The notes under the pieces are model-generated. The model made no database searches, was not told where the DNA came from, and worked only from the letters and a program-made list of their open reading frames with translations. Position numbers and translations under genes: made by a program. DNA of 64,000 nt, taken from NCBI GenBank assembly GCA_002842045.1, contig PHBX01000017.1, forward strand, positions 62,001 through 126,000, in the 5' to 3' direction. The stretch's first letter is position 1. Every line of letters starts with the position of its first letter. The stretch is from Chloroflexi bacterium HGW-Chloroflexi-3 (GTDB lineage Bacteria > Chloroflexota > Anaerolineae > Anaerolineales > Anaerolineaceae). This document shows positions 45,790 to 53,514 of the stretch, one piece after another.

Positions 45790-46563
45790 TCAATAAAACA
45801 CCAACCCACCATCAATATTAATTGCCTGCCCATTAATGAACCCTGCTTCTTCGGATGCCAGGAATGCCACCAGGGCAGCTACATCCGCTGGTTTGCCGAA
45901 ACGAGCCACCGGGATGGTTTTGAGGATACTGGTACTCCACTCTTCGAGTGTCACTCCGTTGATATCCGCCAGATGCTGGTAGGTATTCTTCAACATTTCC
46001 GTTTCAATCGGTCCCGGGCAGATGGCATTGGCCGTAATCCCCTTCGGACCTAATTCCACCGCCAACGCACGTGTCAACCCCAAAACGGCCGCTTTGGTGG
46101 AACAATAAGCGATCTCCTCGGAATATGCCATTTTACCTGCCATGGAGGAGAGGTTGACAAAGCGACCCCATTGATTCTTTTCCATGATCGGAATGACAGC
46201 CTGGGAGCACAGGAACATGGATTTGTAGTTAATGTCGCTGACACGATCCCACAATTCCTCGCTGACATCCACTGTGGCGGTGTTGTCGAAGATCCCGGCA
46301 TTATTGACCCAGATATCAATCCGTTCCCATTTTTCAAATACCTGTTGTACTACTTGATGTATCTGGTCTTTCTTTGTAACATCCAGATGAAAACCCTCGG
46401 CCTCCGTTCCTAATTCTCGACAACGATCAACGGTCTGGGAAGTATCGCGGATGTCTATCACTGCTACCCGGACGCCTTCTTCTGCCAGACGGGCACAGAT
46501 TTCCTGTCCAATTCCCTGAGCAGACCCGGTCACACAGGCTACTCTTCCTTTTAAACCTTTCAT
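45790..46563 (-). CDS. Short-chain dehydrogenase/reductase (SDR family)
   Basis: 257 residues with a classical SDR layout: VTGSAQGIGQEI for dinucleotide binding, VIDIRD (Asp after beta-2, suggesting NAD rather than NADP), NNAGIFDN, NLSSMAG with the catalytic Ser, YCSTK with the catalytic Tyr and Lys, and the C-terminal GQAINIDGG. The ATG overlaps the stop of the amidohydrolase gene (ATGA). Pairing with an amidohydrolase suggests a shared catabolic pathway, substrate unknown. Confidence 0.88.
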   Translation of the reverse strand: MKGLKGRVACVTGSAQGIGQEICARLAEEGVRVAVIDIRDTSQTVDRCRELGTEAEGFHLDVTKKDQIHQVVQQVFEKWERIDIWVNNAGIFDNTATVDVSEELWDRVSDINYKSMFLCSQAVIPIMEKNQWGRFVNLSSMAGKMAYSEEIAYCSTKAAVLGLTRALAVELGPKGITANAICPGPIETEMLKNTYQHLADINGVTLEEWSTSILKTIPVARFGKPADVAALVAFLASEEAGFINGQAINIDGGLVFY

Positions 46564-47957
46564 GCTCTATTTCCTATCCAGGATCGTTTCACTTTTGAAT
46601 CTGACCCGCAGCGTTCCGCCAATGCCAGGCAGGCAGCCTGGGATTTTTTCAAGATCTCATCCTCATCCAGATGTTGAATGACTCGATCTTCCATCAGGAT
46701 GACGCCATTGGCGACGGTCATTTCCACATTTTCCTGCCCGCAGGAATAAATCAAAGTTGCGACCGGATCATGGATCGGGACAACCTTGGCAGAATTGGGG
46801 GCAATCACGAACAAATCTGCCTGCTTGCCGACTTCCAATGACCCGATCTGATCTTCCAACCCCAGGATCTGCGCACCACCCAGGGTTGCCCAATCCAATA
46901 CCTGCTGGGCATTGATCACCGCAGGATCTTTGGCTCCTACTTTCTGCAACAAGGCAGCTACTTTCAGGGTTTCAATCATATCCTGGGAATTGTTACTACC
47001 CGCCCCATCCACCCCCAGACTGATCTGCAAGCCAGCATCGCGCATTTTCATCATCGGTGGAATGCCATTGCCCAGATACATATTGCTGACCGGATTGTAG
47101 GAAACTTTAACATTATTCTTGACGAATAACTGGATATCTTCATCATCCAGGGTGACACAGTGGATTGCCAATAATTCCGGTCGCAGGAACCCGATCTTCT
47201 CCAGATAGGGCACCGAATTCATACCAAAGCGGTCCTGACTGCAATAATTATCGACCCAATTCTCACCGATGTGCATGATCATGGGCGTACCGGTGCGCTT
47301 GGAAAACGCCAGTGACTTATCCAACCCTTCCCCAGAGACCGTCCAGGGAGCACCGACCGCCATCCAGACTGCCATCCTTTCTGTGGGTGGGTATTTGCTT
47401 ATCAATTGATCGTATTGGTCGATAAACCAATCGGTCGGTCGCATCAAATATTCCGGAATCCCATATTGCAGACCGTAATCGGAAATAATGCTGCTGTACA
47501 CACCGCGCAAGCCGCTGTCCACGATGGCATGGATGTTCTCATCGTGCAGTCCAAAGGTGTAGGCCATGTAATTCATATCGATAACCGAGGTGACACCACT
47601 ATGGATCAATTCCAGGCAGCCGGTCAGACAAACAGTGTAGATTTCTTCCGGGGTGATATTGGCAGCAGTCGGGGCTGTCACCACAGTTACCCAGTCCTGC
47701 ACCGACATGTCTTCCCCCAGCCCTTTCGTAGCCACCTGGAAGAGGTGGTCATGGGTGTTGATTAAGCCGGGAAACACAATTTTTCCATTCAGATCGATGA
47801 CTTTATCAGCCGTAAATTGCCCTTCCAATTCCTTCGTCAGTCCTATTGCAGAGATGCAATTGCCACGGATGGCAATGGTGCTTTCTGGCAGGATGGAACG
47901 GTCTTTGTCCTGGGTAACAATTAAGGCGTTTGTTAGTAGTAAATCAACTTTTTTCAT
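46560..47957 (-). CDS. Amidohydrolase-family protein (MtaD/SsnA/TrzN type)
   Basis: 465 residues. Metal-binding subtype III amidohydrolase features are GLINTHDHLFQ (His-x-His), a HIGEN motif, HCVTLDDED and DGAGSNNSQDM (the late metal/acid Asp). Such enzymes deaminate adenosine-type or triazine compounds or remove chlorine; the exact substrate cannot be told. The ATG at 47957 is chosen because it starts the usual N-terminus (KKVDLLLTNALIVTQD). An upstream TTG at 47990 is possible. It is translationally coupled to the SDR gene. Confidence 0.85.
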   Translation of the reverse strand: MKKVDLLLTNALIVTQDKDRSILPESTIAIRGNCISAIGLTKELEGQFTADKVIDLNGKIVFPGLINTHDHLFQVATKGLGEDMSVQDWVTVVTAPTAANITPEEIYTVCLTGCLELIHSGVTSVIDMNYMAYTFGLHDENIHAIVDSGLRGVYSSIISDYGLQYGIPEYLMRPTDWFIDQYDQLISKYPPTERMAVWMAVGAPWTVSGEGLDKSLAFSKRTGTPMIMHIGENWVDNYCSQDRFGMNSVPYLEKIGFLRPELLAIHCVTLDDEDIQLFVKNNVKVSYNPVSNMYLGNGIPPMMKMRDAGLQISLGVDGAGSNNSQDMIETLKVAALLQKVGAKDPAVINAQQVLDWATLGGAQILGLEDQIGSLEVGKQADLFVIAPNSAKVVPIHDPVATLIYSCGQENVEMTVANGVILMEDRVIQHLDEDEILKKSQAACLALAERCGSDSKVKRSWIGNRA

Positions 47958-48029
47958 ATCTTGAACTCGTTTCTTTTTTTGTGCATTCAATAGAGAATGG
48001 ATTAAATTGATTTGGAAAGTTTTTCGAAT

Positions 48030-48071
48030 TCTTTGAAATTTCTTTACTGAATCTTTACAATTTTACAGTAA
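48030..48071 (+). promoter_or_regulatory. Predicted response-regulator binding array (11-bp direct repeats)
   Basis: TCTTTGA at 48030, TCTTTAC at 48041 and TCTTTAC at 48052 start exactly 11 bp apart. This is the phasing of OmpR/PhoB-family binding sites. They sit 35-75 bp upstream of the secreted protein gene at 48107. A related array lies upstream of the second secreted protein (51232-51260). Confidence 0.6.
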
Positions 48072-48106
48072 GATTGAATTAATCAAGAAATTTGGAGGTA
48101 GCTTAA

Positions 48107-48667
48107 ATGAAAAAAATAATAGTGGTTGTAGGAATTTTAATCGCTGTTCTGGCGATTGGTGGATCCATCTGGGTCGTTAGCGCTCAATCAACTGATCCTC
48201 AAAATCCCACATGCCCGGGGTATTCTGATGGCGCATATCCTGGCGGATATGGAATGCGTGGTCGAGGTATGATGGGTAGTTTTTATGGTCAAAATGCACA
48301 AACTGGTTGTCTGGCAGGTGATGTCGACAATCCGATGCACACCGCCATGATCACATACTTCGCGGATGCTTTGGGCTTATCCGAAGATGAACTGAACACG
48401 CGATTAAGCGATGGTGAAAGTTTATATGCAATCGCTGCTGCAGCAGATTTTTCAGAGGAAGAAATTTATGCTCTCATGCAGGAATTTCATACAAGTTATT
48501 GGGAATCTGCTGATGTAGATAGTGAATTCTTCCAGAATCGCTATGAACGCATGCAGGAAAGATGGTCTGGTGAAGGCTCATCCGGGTATCCGGTTGGTGG
48601 CTGCCATGGATATGGTCGACCCGGAAATTGGGGTAGCATGATGCGCTGGTTCCAACCAGAATCCTGA
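48107..48667 (+). CDS. Secreted Gly/Met-rich protein, paralogous module with the one at 50696
   Basis: 186 residues. The signal peptide (1-25) ends WVVSAQS. The N-terminal mature part is Gly/Tyr/Met-rich (GGYGMRGRGMMGSFYG). The centre (about 65-125) is a helical module (TYFADALGLSEDELNTRLSD, then EEEIYALM) that recurs in the protein at 50696-51175. The C-terminus has CHGYGRPG and MMRWF. Cys, Met and His residues could bind soft metals. ATG behind GGAGG. A terminator follows at 48688 before the two-component system, so it has its own transcript. Function unknown. Confidence 0.7.
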   Translation: MKKIIVVVGILIAVLAIGGSIWVVSAQSTDPQNPTCPGYSDGAYPGGYGMRGRGMMGSFYGQNAQTGCLAGDVDNPMHTAMITYFADALGLSEDELNTRLSDGESLYAIAAAADFSEEEIYALMQEFHTSYWESADVDSEFFQNRYERMQERWSGEGSSGYPVGGCHGYGRPGNWGSMMRWFQPES

Positions 48668-48687
48668 TTCATGCTCACAACAATAGA

Positions 48688-48721
48688 CAGGCTGGCTGAG
48701 GAAGTCAGCCTGAATTTTTTT
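48688..48721 (+). terminator. Intrinsic terminator
   Basis: CAGGCTGGC (48688-48696) pairs with GTCAGCCTG (48704-48712) with one mismatch and a 7-nt loop, followed by seven T residues. Confidence 0.85.
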
Positions 48722-48831
48722 ATAGATCCATAGGGGTTATGTCATAATGGATGAATATTGAGCATTTCAACCAAATTTAAGATTATAATTTTTTTATGCA
48801 CTTATTTACATTTACTTGCCGGGAATTTTAA

Positions 48832-49497
48832 ATGCCATCTAAGATATTAATTGTTGATGATGAACCTGGAATCCGAAATTTGATCAGTGCTTACCTGAGC
48901 AAAGAAGGGTTTGAGCTTTTGGAAGCAGGTGATGGATTAACCGCTGTAAAAATTTCACAATCCTTTAAACCCGATTTGGTCATTCTCGATCTCATGTTGC
49001 CTGGCATGGACGGATTGGAAGTCTTACAAAAAATCAGACAGTATTCAGACCCGTATATCATCTTGCTGACAGCCAAAACGGAAGAAACAGACAAAGTAAT
49101 TGGCTTAACTTTAGGTGGTGATGATTATGTCACCAAACCGTTCAGCCTGCGTGAATTAACTGCCCGGGTAAAATCAGCTTTGCGACGGCTGCAAACGAAA
49201 CCGGACAGGCAATCTGAGTTTATCAGCGAGCACATTCGCCTGAATCCAACCAGTCGTCAAATCTGGGTGGATGGTCAATTAATGGACTTAACCCAGGTGG
49301 AATTTGACATTTTACACACATTTTTGCTTCATCATCACCAGGTTCTCAGCCGTGAACAGCTATTGGAACACGTTTGGGGGTATGAGTTTTATGGCGAAAC
49401 CCGCACGGTGGATGTGCATGTCGGTCATATACGTAAAAAATTAGGCGATCGGTTTATATCCACCATTCGCGGGGTTGGTTACCGCTTTGATGATTAG
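48832..49497 (+). CDS. OmpR/PhoB-family response regulator
   Basis: 221 residues. The receiver domain has acidic pocket Asp10, phosphoacceptor Asp53 (VILDLMLPGMDG), Thr80 and Lys102 (YVTKPF), all intact. The C-terminal winged helix (about 125-221) ends with VWGYEFYGETRTVDVHVGHIRKKLG and the usual IRGVGYRF. The kinase gene begins 6 nt after its stop. Its sites may be the 11-bp direct repeats found upstream of the two flanking secreted-protein genes. Confidence 0.94.
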   Translation: MPSKILIVDDEPGIRNLISAYLSKEGFELLEAGDGLTAVKISQSFKPDLVILDLMLPGMDGLEVLQKIRQYSDPYIILLTAKTEETDKVIGLTLGGDDYVTKPFSLRELTARVKSALRRLQTKPDRQSEFISEHIRLNPTSRQIWVDGQLMDLTQVEFDILHTFLLHHHQVLSREQLLEHVWGYEFYGETRTVDVHVGHIRKKLGDRFISTIRGVGYRFDD

Positions 49498-49503
49498 GAA
49501 AGT

Positions 49504-50658
49504 ATGAAAAAAATCTCTTTTTTCTGGAAATTATTTTTAGCCGTCTTCTTCGGGATTTTACTGAGTTTATTAGCCCTGATGATTGGATTCCGAATTACAA
49601 TTCCTTTCGCATTCAGTCGCCATATGATGGATATGAACATGATGATGCGCGATCTCAGCAGTATGAATATGGGTATGCGCATGATAGATAACGAATTGTA
49701 CGATGTATTTTTGCTGACATCTACCGAAGCGATATGGATTGCCCTCCCGGTCGTGTTACTGATTTCGTTGCTTATCAGCTGGGGGATCAGTCGCATCATT
49801 GAATCTCCCCTGCAGAAAATGTTCCTTGCTGCGCAGGATATTGCTTCCGGCCAATATCACCGTCGAATTCCACTTTCGATGGATGTAAATAAAACAAAGG
49901 TAGATCCGATTCAAAAGTTGGCAATAGGATTCAATCAAATGGCTGCCAGCCTGGAAGAAACAGAAAAAATGCGTCAACAATTAATTGGGGATATCTCACA
50001 CGAATTGCGTACGCCCTTAACCACCATCAAGGGTTCCATGGAAGGATTGATGGATGGGGTTGTCCAGGGTAATGAACAAACCTATCATCAGCTTTATCAG
50101 GAAGCAGATCGTTTGCAAAGATTGGTGGATGATTTACAGGAGTTAAGCCGTATTGAAGGCGGTGCATATCATTTAAACAAGCAATGGGTATCCATTCTGC
50201 AATTATTTCAAAGCATATCAAAAAAATATGAAAATAGATTTCAAGAAAAGCAGGTCCATTTTTCGATTACCATTCCAGAATCAAATATCATGATTTTTGT
50301 TGATCCGGATCGATTGGAACAGGTTCTGGTAAATTTATTGATGAATGCGCTGCAATTTACCGATCCCGGTGATTCTGTATCACTCTCGGCTCAACAACAA
50401 AGTAATCAGCTAAAAATCCAGGTTCAGGATAATGGTTCGGGGATTGCCGAAGAGCACTTACCTCATATTTTCACCCGCTTTTACAGGGTGGATAAATCTC
50501 GTTCCAGGCAGAGTGGCGGTTCTGGGATTGGACTGACCATTTCAAAGCATCTGGTGGAAGCGCATGAAGGGACAATTACTGTTGAAAGCCCTGGCATCGG
50601 ATCCGGAACAACTTTCACAATCCGATTACCGATGGAGATTAAAAAAGAAAAAGAGTAG
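49504..50658 (+). CDS. Sensor histidine kinase with methionine-rich extracytoplasmic loop
   Basis: 384 residues: membrane helix 1 (about 10-34), a short outside loop (35-76), membrane helix 2 (about 77-97), HAMP (about 98-155), HisKA with His166 (DISHELRTPLTTIKG), and HATPase (about 270-380) with N-box NLLMNALQFTD, G1 DNGSGIAE and G2 GGSGIGLTI. The outside loop has about ten Met within 20 residues (positions 41-60), a composition known from Cu(I)/Ag(I)-handling proteins. I infer a metal or redox signal. Convergent with the secreted protein gene at 50696 across a 19-bp terminator stem. Confidence 0.92.
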   Translation: MKKISFFWKLFLAVFFGILLSLLALMIGFRITIPFAFSRHMMDMNMMMRDLSSMNMGMRMIDNELYDVFLLTSTEAIWIALPVVLLISLLISWGISRIIESPLQKMFLAAQDIASGQYHRRIPLSMDVNKTKVDPIQKLAIGFNQMAASLEETEKMRQQLIGDISHELRTPLTTIKGSMEGLMDGVVQGNEQTYHQLYQEADRLQRLVDDLQELSRIEGGAYHLNKQWVSILQLFQSISKKYENRFQEKQVHFSITIPESNIMIFVDPDRLEQVLVNLLMNALQFTDPGDSVSLSAQQQSNQLKIQVQDNGSGIAEEHLPHIFTRFYRVDKSRSRQSGGSGIGLTISKHLVEAHEGTITVESPGIGSGTTFTIRLPMEIKKEKE

Positions 50659-50681
50659 GAAACCTACTCTTTTTCTTTTTT
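50641..50681. terminator. Bidirectional terminator with 19-bp perfect stem
   Basis: AAAAAAGAAAAAGAGTAGG (50641-50659) pairs without mismatch with the segment 50663-50681, with a 3-nt loop. It includes the kinase stop codon and serves the convergent gene ending at 50696. Confidence 0.9.
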
Positions 50682-50695
50682 TTATTTGTAATTTT

Positions 50696-51175
50696 TTACC
50701 AGTTGCGACCGCGTCCCATACCCATTTGATTTACAAATTCTCGTACGGGCTGTCCATCTTCCAAACAGGTGCCGTCACCTAAGTATTGTCCACCGGGGGT
50801 AAATTCAGCGTTTTCTCCACCAGCCAGGTAACCACGACCCATCCAACCAGCGTTGCGTGCGCCATTCAAACCAACTGGCATCAAAGCTCTGATTTCTTCC
50901 AGAGTCAAACCTTCTGCTTGTGCAATCTGGGCAATTGTGAAACCTTCAGCAATTTTTGCTTCAATTTCTTCTACGGTCATGCCAAGCGCTTCGGCGAAGG
51001 CGGTCATGATTTCGTCATGATAAAGGCCTAAACCATCTTCTGTCTGCAATTGCTGTTGCGTTGCGACACCATAACCATTACCTGGGTTACCACCTTGAGC
51101 GTAAACGCTCCCTACGACACCAAAACTTGCTACTAACACTGCTGCCACTAAAACGGCAATTAAGCTCTTTTTCAT
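50696..51175 (-). CDS. Secreted protein with the same helical module as the one at 48107
   Basis: 159 residues from the ATG at 51175, behind AAAAGGAG; the longer open frame upstream is not used. The signal peptide ends VGSVYAQ. The mature part has the module EIMTAFAEALGMTVEEIEAK followed by IAQAEGLTLEEIRALM, which matches the module of the protein at 48107. The C-terminal part carries a Cys, Gly and Met-rich tail (QMGMGRGRNW). It sits on the other side of the two-component system, convergent to it. Three TCT repeats at 11-bp phasing lie upstream. Function unknown, possibly a metal-binding or envelope stress protein. Confidence 0.72.
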   Translation of the reverse strand: MKKSLIAVLVAAVLVASFGVVGSVYAQGGNPGNGYGVATQQQLQTEDGLGLYHDEIMTAFAEALGMTVEEIEAKIAEGFTIAQIAQAEGLTLEEIRALMPVGLNGARNAGWMGRGYLAGGENAEFTPGGQYLGDGTCLEDGQPVREFVNQMGMGRGRNW

Positions 51176-51231
51176 TTCATACTCCTTTTGTAATATTGTC
51201 TTGCTTATGTTCACTATAATACTGGGAGCAT

Positions 51232-51260
51232 GTTTAGAAAGTATTAAGATCATATGTAGA
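51232..51260 (-). promoter_or_regulatory. Predicted response-regulator binding array (11-bp direct repeats)
   Basis: On the minus strand, TCTACAT (51260-51254), TCTTAAT (51249-51243) and TCTAAAC (51238-51232) begin exactly 11 bp apart. This matches the phasing and the TCT core seen upstream of 48107. It is 57-85 bp upstream of the ATG at 51175. Confidence 0.5.
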
Positions 51261-51312
51261 TTGTGTTAGTCTTTTTTTCGTTCAAGATGCGCTTCTGATC
51301 TTTCCAAACGAA

Positions 51313-52671
51313 TCAATCAGCTATGGGTACCATGTTTGTAACCTGGGATTTTTCATCATCTTCAGGTTTTTGATCTTTGATGACATCCGGGATGCTGGTT
51401 TCGATATGACGAATCTTGGGATTTGAATAAGCCAGCCAGGTAATCAGGATCGTCCCCAGTCCTGCGATGATAAAGATCAAACCAATCCCACGCCCGGGTC
51501 CCACGCCAACGATTCGGGCAATAAAGGAATTTGAAAGTATGCCACCCTCCGACAACATCGGCGTAAATACCAGATCAGCCAGAGGACCTGCAGTCAGAAA
51601 GGCAATTGGCATCATCGAACGGGAGATCATACTGCGCATGGCAAATACCCGTCCCTGCAAATCCAGTGGCACCTTGACCTGAAAAATCGCCTGACTGGAT
51701 CCCGATGCCAATGGAATCACAAACAACATCACAAAATAACCAGCCGCGATGAGAAAGGCATTCGGTCGCAACCCAGCCAAAGCTAACCCCAGGCTGGAAA
51801 TACTGATAAAAATCATGATGGATAAAATTTTCTTCTTGGACCCGCCCCAGACAGAGAGCAGAACACTACCGATCAGCATACCCACCCCACCAGCTGTCTG
51901 CACGTACCCCAATATGGCTGGCGAAAAGGTAGCCAAAACCATCGGACTGGTTAATACCGCAGCAAAATTGATCATGAAATTGACCAGAGCAAAGTAAAAC
52001 ACCAACCCAAGCAAACCTCCATTCAAACGCAGGAATCGCCAGCCAGCCATAGCCTCGTGCCATTGACTGACCTTTTCCTGCGGTTCAATCCTTTCAGGTT
52101 GGGGGATACGGGAGATCAGGAGTGTTCCCAAGGCAGCGAAATAGGTGATGAAATCGATCAGAAAGATTCCTTCTAAACCAATCAGTCCAAACAGCAATCC
52201 AGCAATCAAAGGAGGCACTAAGTTTCCCAGGGCACCACTCATTTGTGACAATCCATTGGCCCGAGTCAAATCCTTTTTGGGGACGATCATCACCACCGAT
52301 GCAGAAAAAGCTGGATCTTGAAACGCGCTGAAAACTGATCCAACCAGAGCAATCACATAAATATTCCAAATTTCTAACTGTCCAGTCAACAAAAGAAAAT
52401 AGGCAGCCAGCGTGATGATGGCGTTACCAGTATCAGCTAACAGCATCACTTTCTTGCGATTGAAGCGATCTGCTACCGAGCCAGCGACAGGGCCTAACAA
52501 AACTGCAGGTAAACTACCGAACAGAACAGTAATGGCAAACGGAGTAGCTTTACCTGTTTGTTGAAAAATCCAGACACCCAGAGCAAAACTGGTTAATCCG
52601 GATCCTAAAATTGAGATGAGCTGCCCAATCCAGATCACAAAAAAAGTACGCATATCCTTGGGTTCTTTCAT
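51313..52671 (-). CDS. MFS transporter (drug/macrolide-efflux-like)
   Basis: 452 residues from the ATG at 52671; upstream ATGs at 52683 and 52704 are possible, but the nearest ribosome-binding site (AAAGG) touches 52683. About 12 hydrophobic segments are present. FVIWIGQLISILGSGLTSFALGVW at the N-terminus (given here only as a location marker, residues about 10-33), GSVADRFNRKKVMLLAD near residue 66 (MFS loop 2-3) and a charged Lys/Asp/Glu-rich tail fit the MefA-like efflux branch. It lies 84 nt downstream of an ArsR-like regulator in the same direction. Substrate unknown. Confidence 0.87.
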   Translation of the reverse strand: MKEPKDMRTFFVIWIGQLISILGSGLTSFALGVWIFQQTGKATPFAITVLFGSLPAVLLGPVAGSVADRFNRKKVMLLADTGNAIITLAAYFLLLTGQLEIWNIYVIALVGSVFSAFQDPAFSASVVMIVPKKDLTRANGLSQMSGALGNLVPPLIAGLLFGLIGLEGIFLIDFITYFAALGTLLISRIPQPERIEPQEKVSQWHEAMAGWRFLRLNGGLLGLVFYFALVNFMINFAAVLTSPMVLATFSPAILGYVQTAGGVGMLIGSVLLSVWGGSKKKILSIMIFISISSLGLALAGLRPNAFLIAAGYFVMLFVIPLASGSSQAIFQVKVPLDLQGRVFAMRSMISRSMMPIAFLTAGPLADLVFTPMLSEGGILSNSFIARIVGVGPGRGIGLIFIIAGLGTILITWLAYSNPKIRHIETSIPDVIKDQKPEDDEKSQVTNMVPIAD

Positions 52672-52755
52672 TATCGCTATCATCCTTTCAATTATTGGGA
52701 ACACAAAACAGACATTGAAATTATCAATGCGAATAAACGGTTGATGAAGGTGGCT

Positions 52756-53379
52756 TTACTCTTGCTTTTCGTTACCTAAATCACGGAAATAAAAACTTGG
52801 ATACATGGCAATTGTCATTGCAAAGGTTTGTTGTTCAGGGTCTTTTGTGTCTGCATCAATAAATTCTTCCAATAATTCTTCCAGGCGTTTGTGGAATTCG
52901 TCAGCTTTATCATCATCTAGATTACTGAGATAGCGTGAAAGGGTAACAGCTCTCAGTTTTCCGACCGCCCCTTGCTCGAGTTGTAAAGAGCGTGCCTGCA
53001 AGCTACGCAATAAATCTTCACGCGTGGTATCGATCGTGGAAGTCACCATTGTAAATAAATTCTCTTTACCTTCCGTAGTGGAGAAATTCAGCAGATTGGG
53101 ATCAATATCGATGAAGCTGGAGGTTGCCTGATAATATTTTTCAATCAGGTTAGCCACCTGACGGGTCTCTACTACCTGGATCAATCCTACTTTTTCCAGC
53201 ATATTGAAATGATAATACAATTTGCTGGATGCCAATCCCAATTTTTCAGCAACATCTTTTACATTTTGAGGTTTTTTCTCAAGCACTTCCATGATCTGGT
53301 TACGCACCGGGTCCGCAACTACTTTAAGAGTTTCCAAATCACGGATGATATAAACGCCTTCTCTTTTTATGTGTCCCAT
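52756..53379 (-). CDS. ArsR-type winged-helix transcriptional regulator
   Basis: 207 residues from the ATG at 53379, which follows AAAAGG with 5-nt spacing; the longer frame to 53463 has no ribosome-binding site. The winged helix covers residues about 15-80 (VVADPVRNQIMEVLEKKPQN, then VKDVAEKLGLASSKLYYHF). The C-terminal half is helical, with a KRLEELLEEF stretch, and may bind a ligand. No metal-binding Cys motif of classic ArsR is seen. It is upstream of and codirectional with the MFS gene, which it probably controls. Confidence 0.85.
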   Translation of the reverse strand: MGHIKREGVYIIRDLETLKVVADPVRNQIMEVLEKKPQNVKDVAEKLGLASSKLYYHFNMLEKVGLIQVVETRQVANLIEKYYQATSSFIDIDPNLLNFSTTEGKENLFTMVTSTIDTTREDLLRSLQARSLQLEQGAVGKLRAVTLSRYLSNLDDDKADEFHKRLEELLEEFIDADTKDPEQQTFAMTIAMYPSFYFRDLGNEKQE

Positions 53380-53514
53380 CGCAACCTTTTCTTTTATCGC
53401 TAAAATTATTTTTACTGATAAAAATAGTTTACAACGTTTAAAAGAGTTTGTCAATACCCACATTAATGATTTTGTGATTTTAAATTTGTACTGATTTTAT
53501 TTTCATCAATTCAA

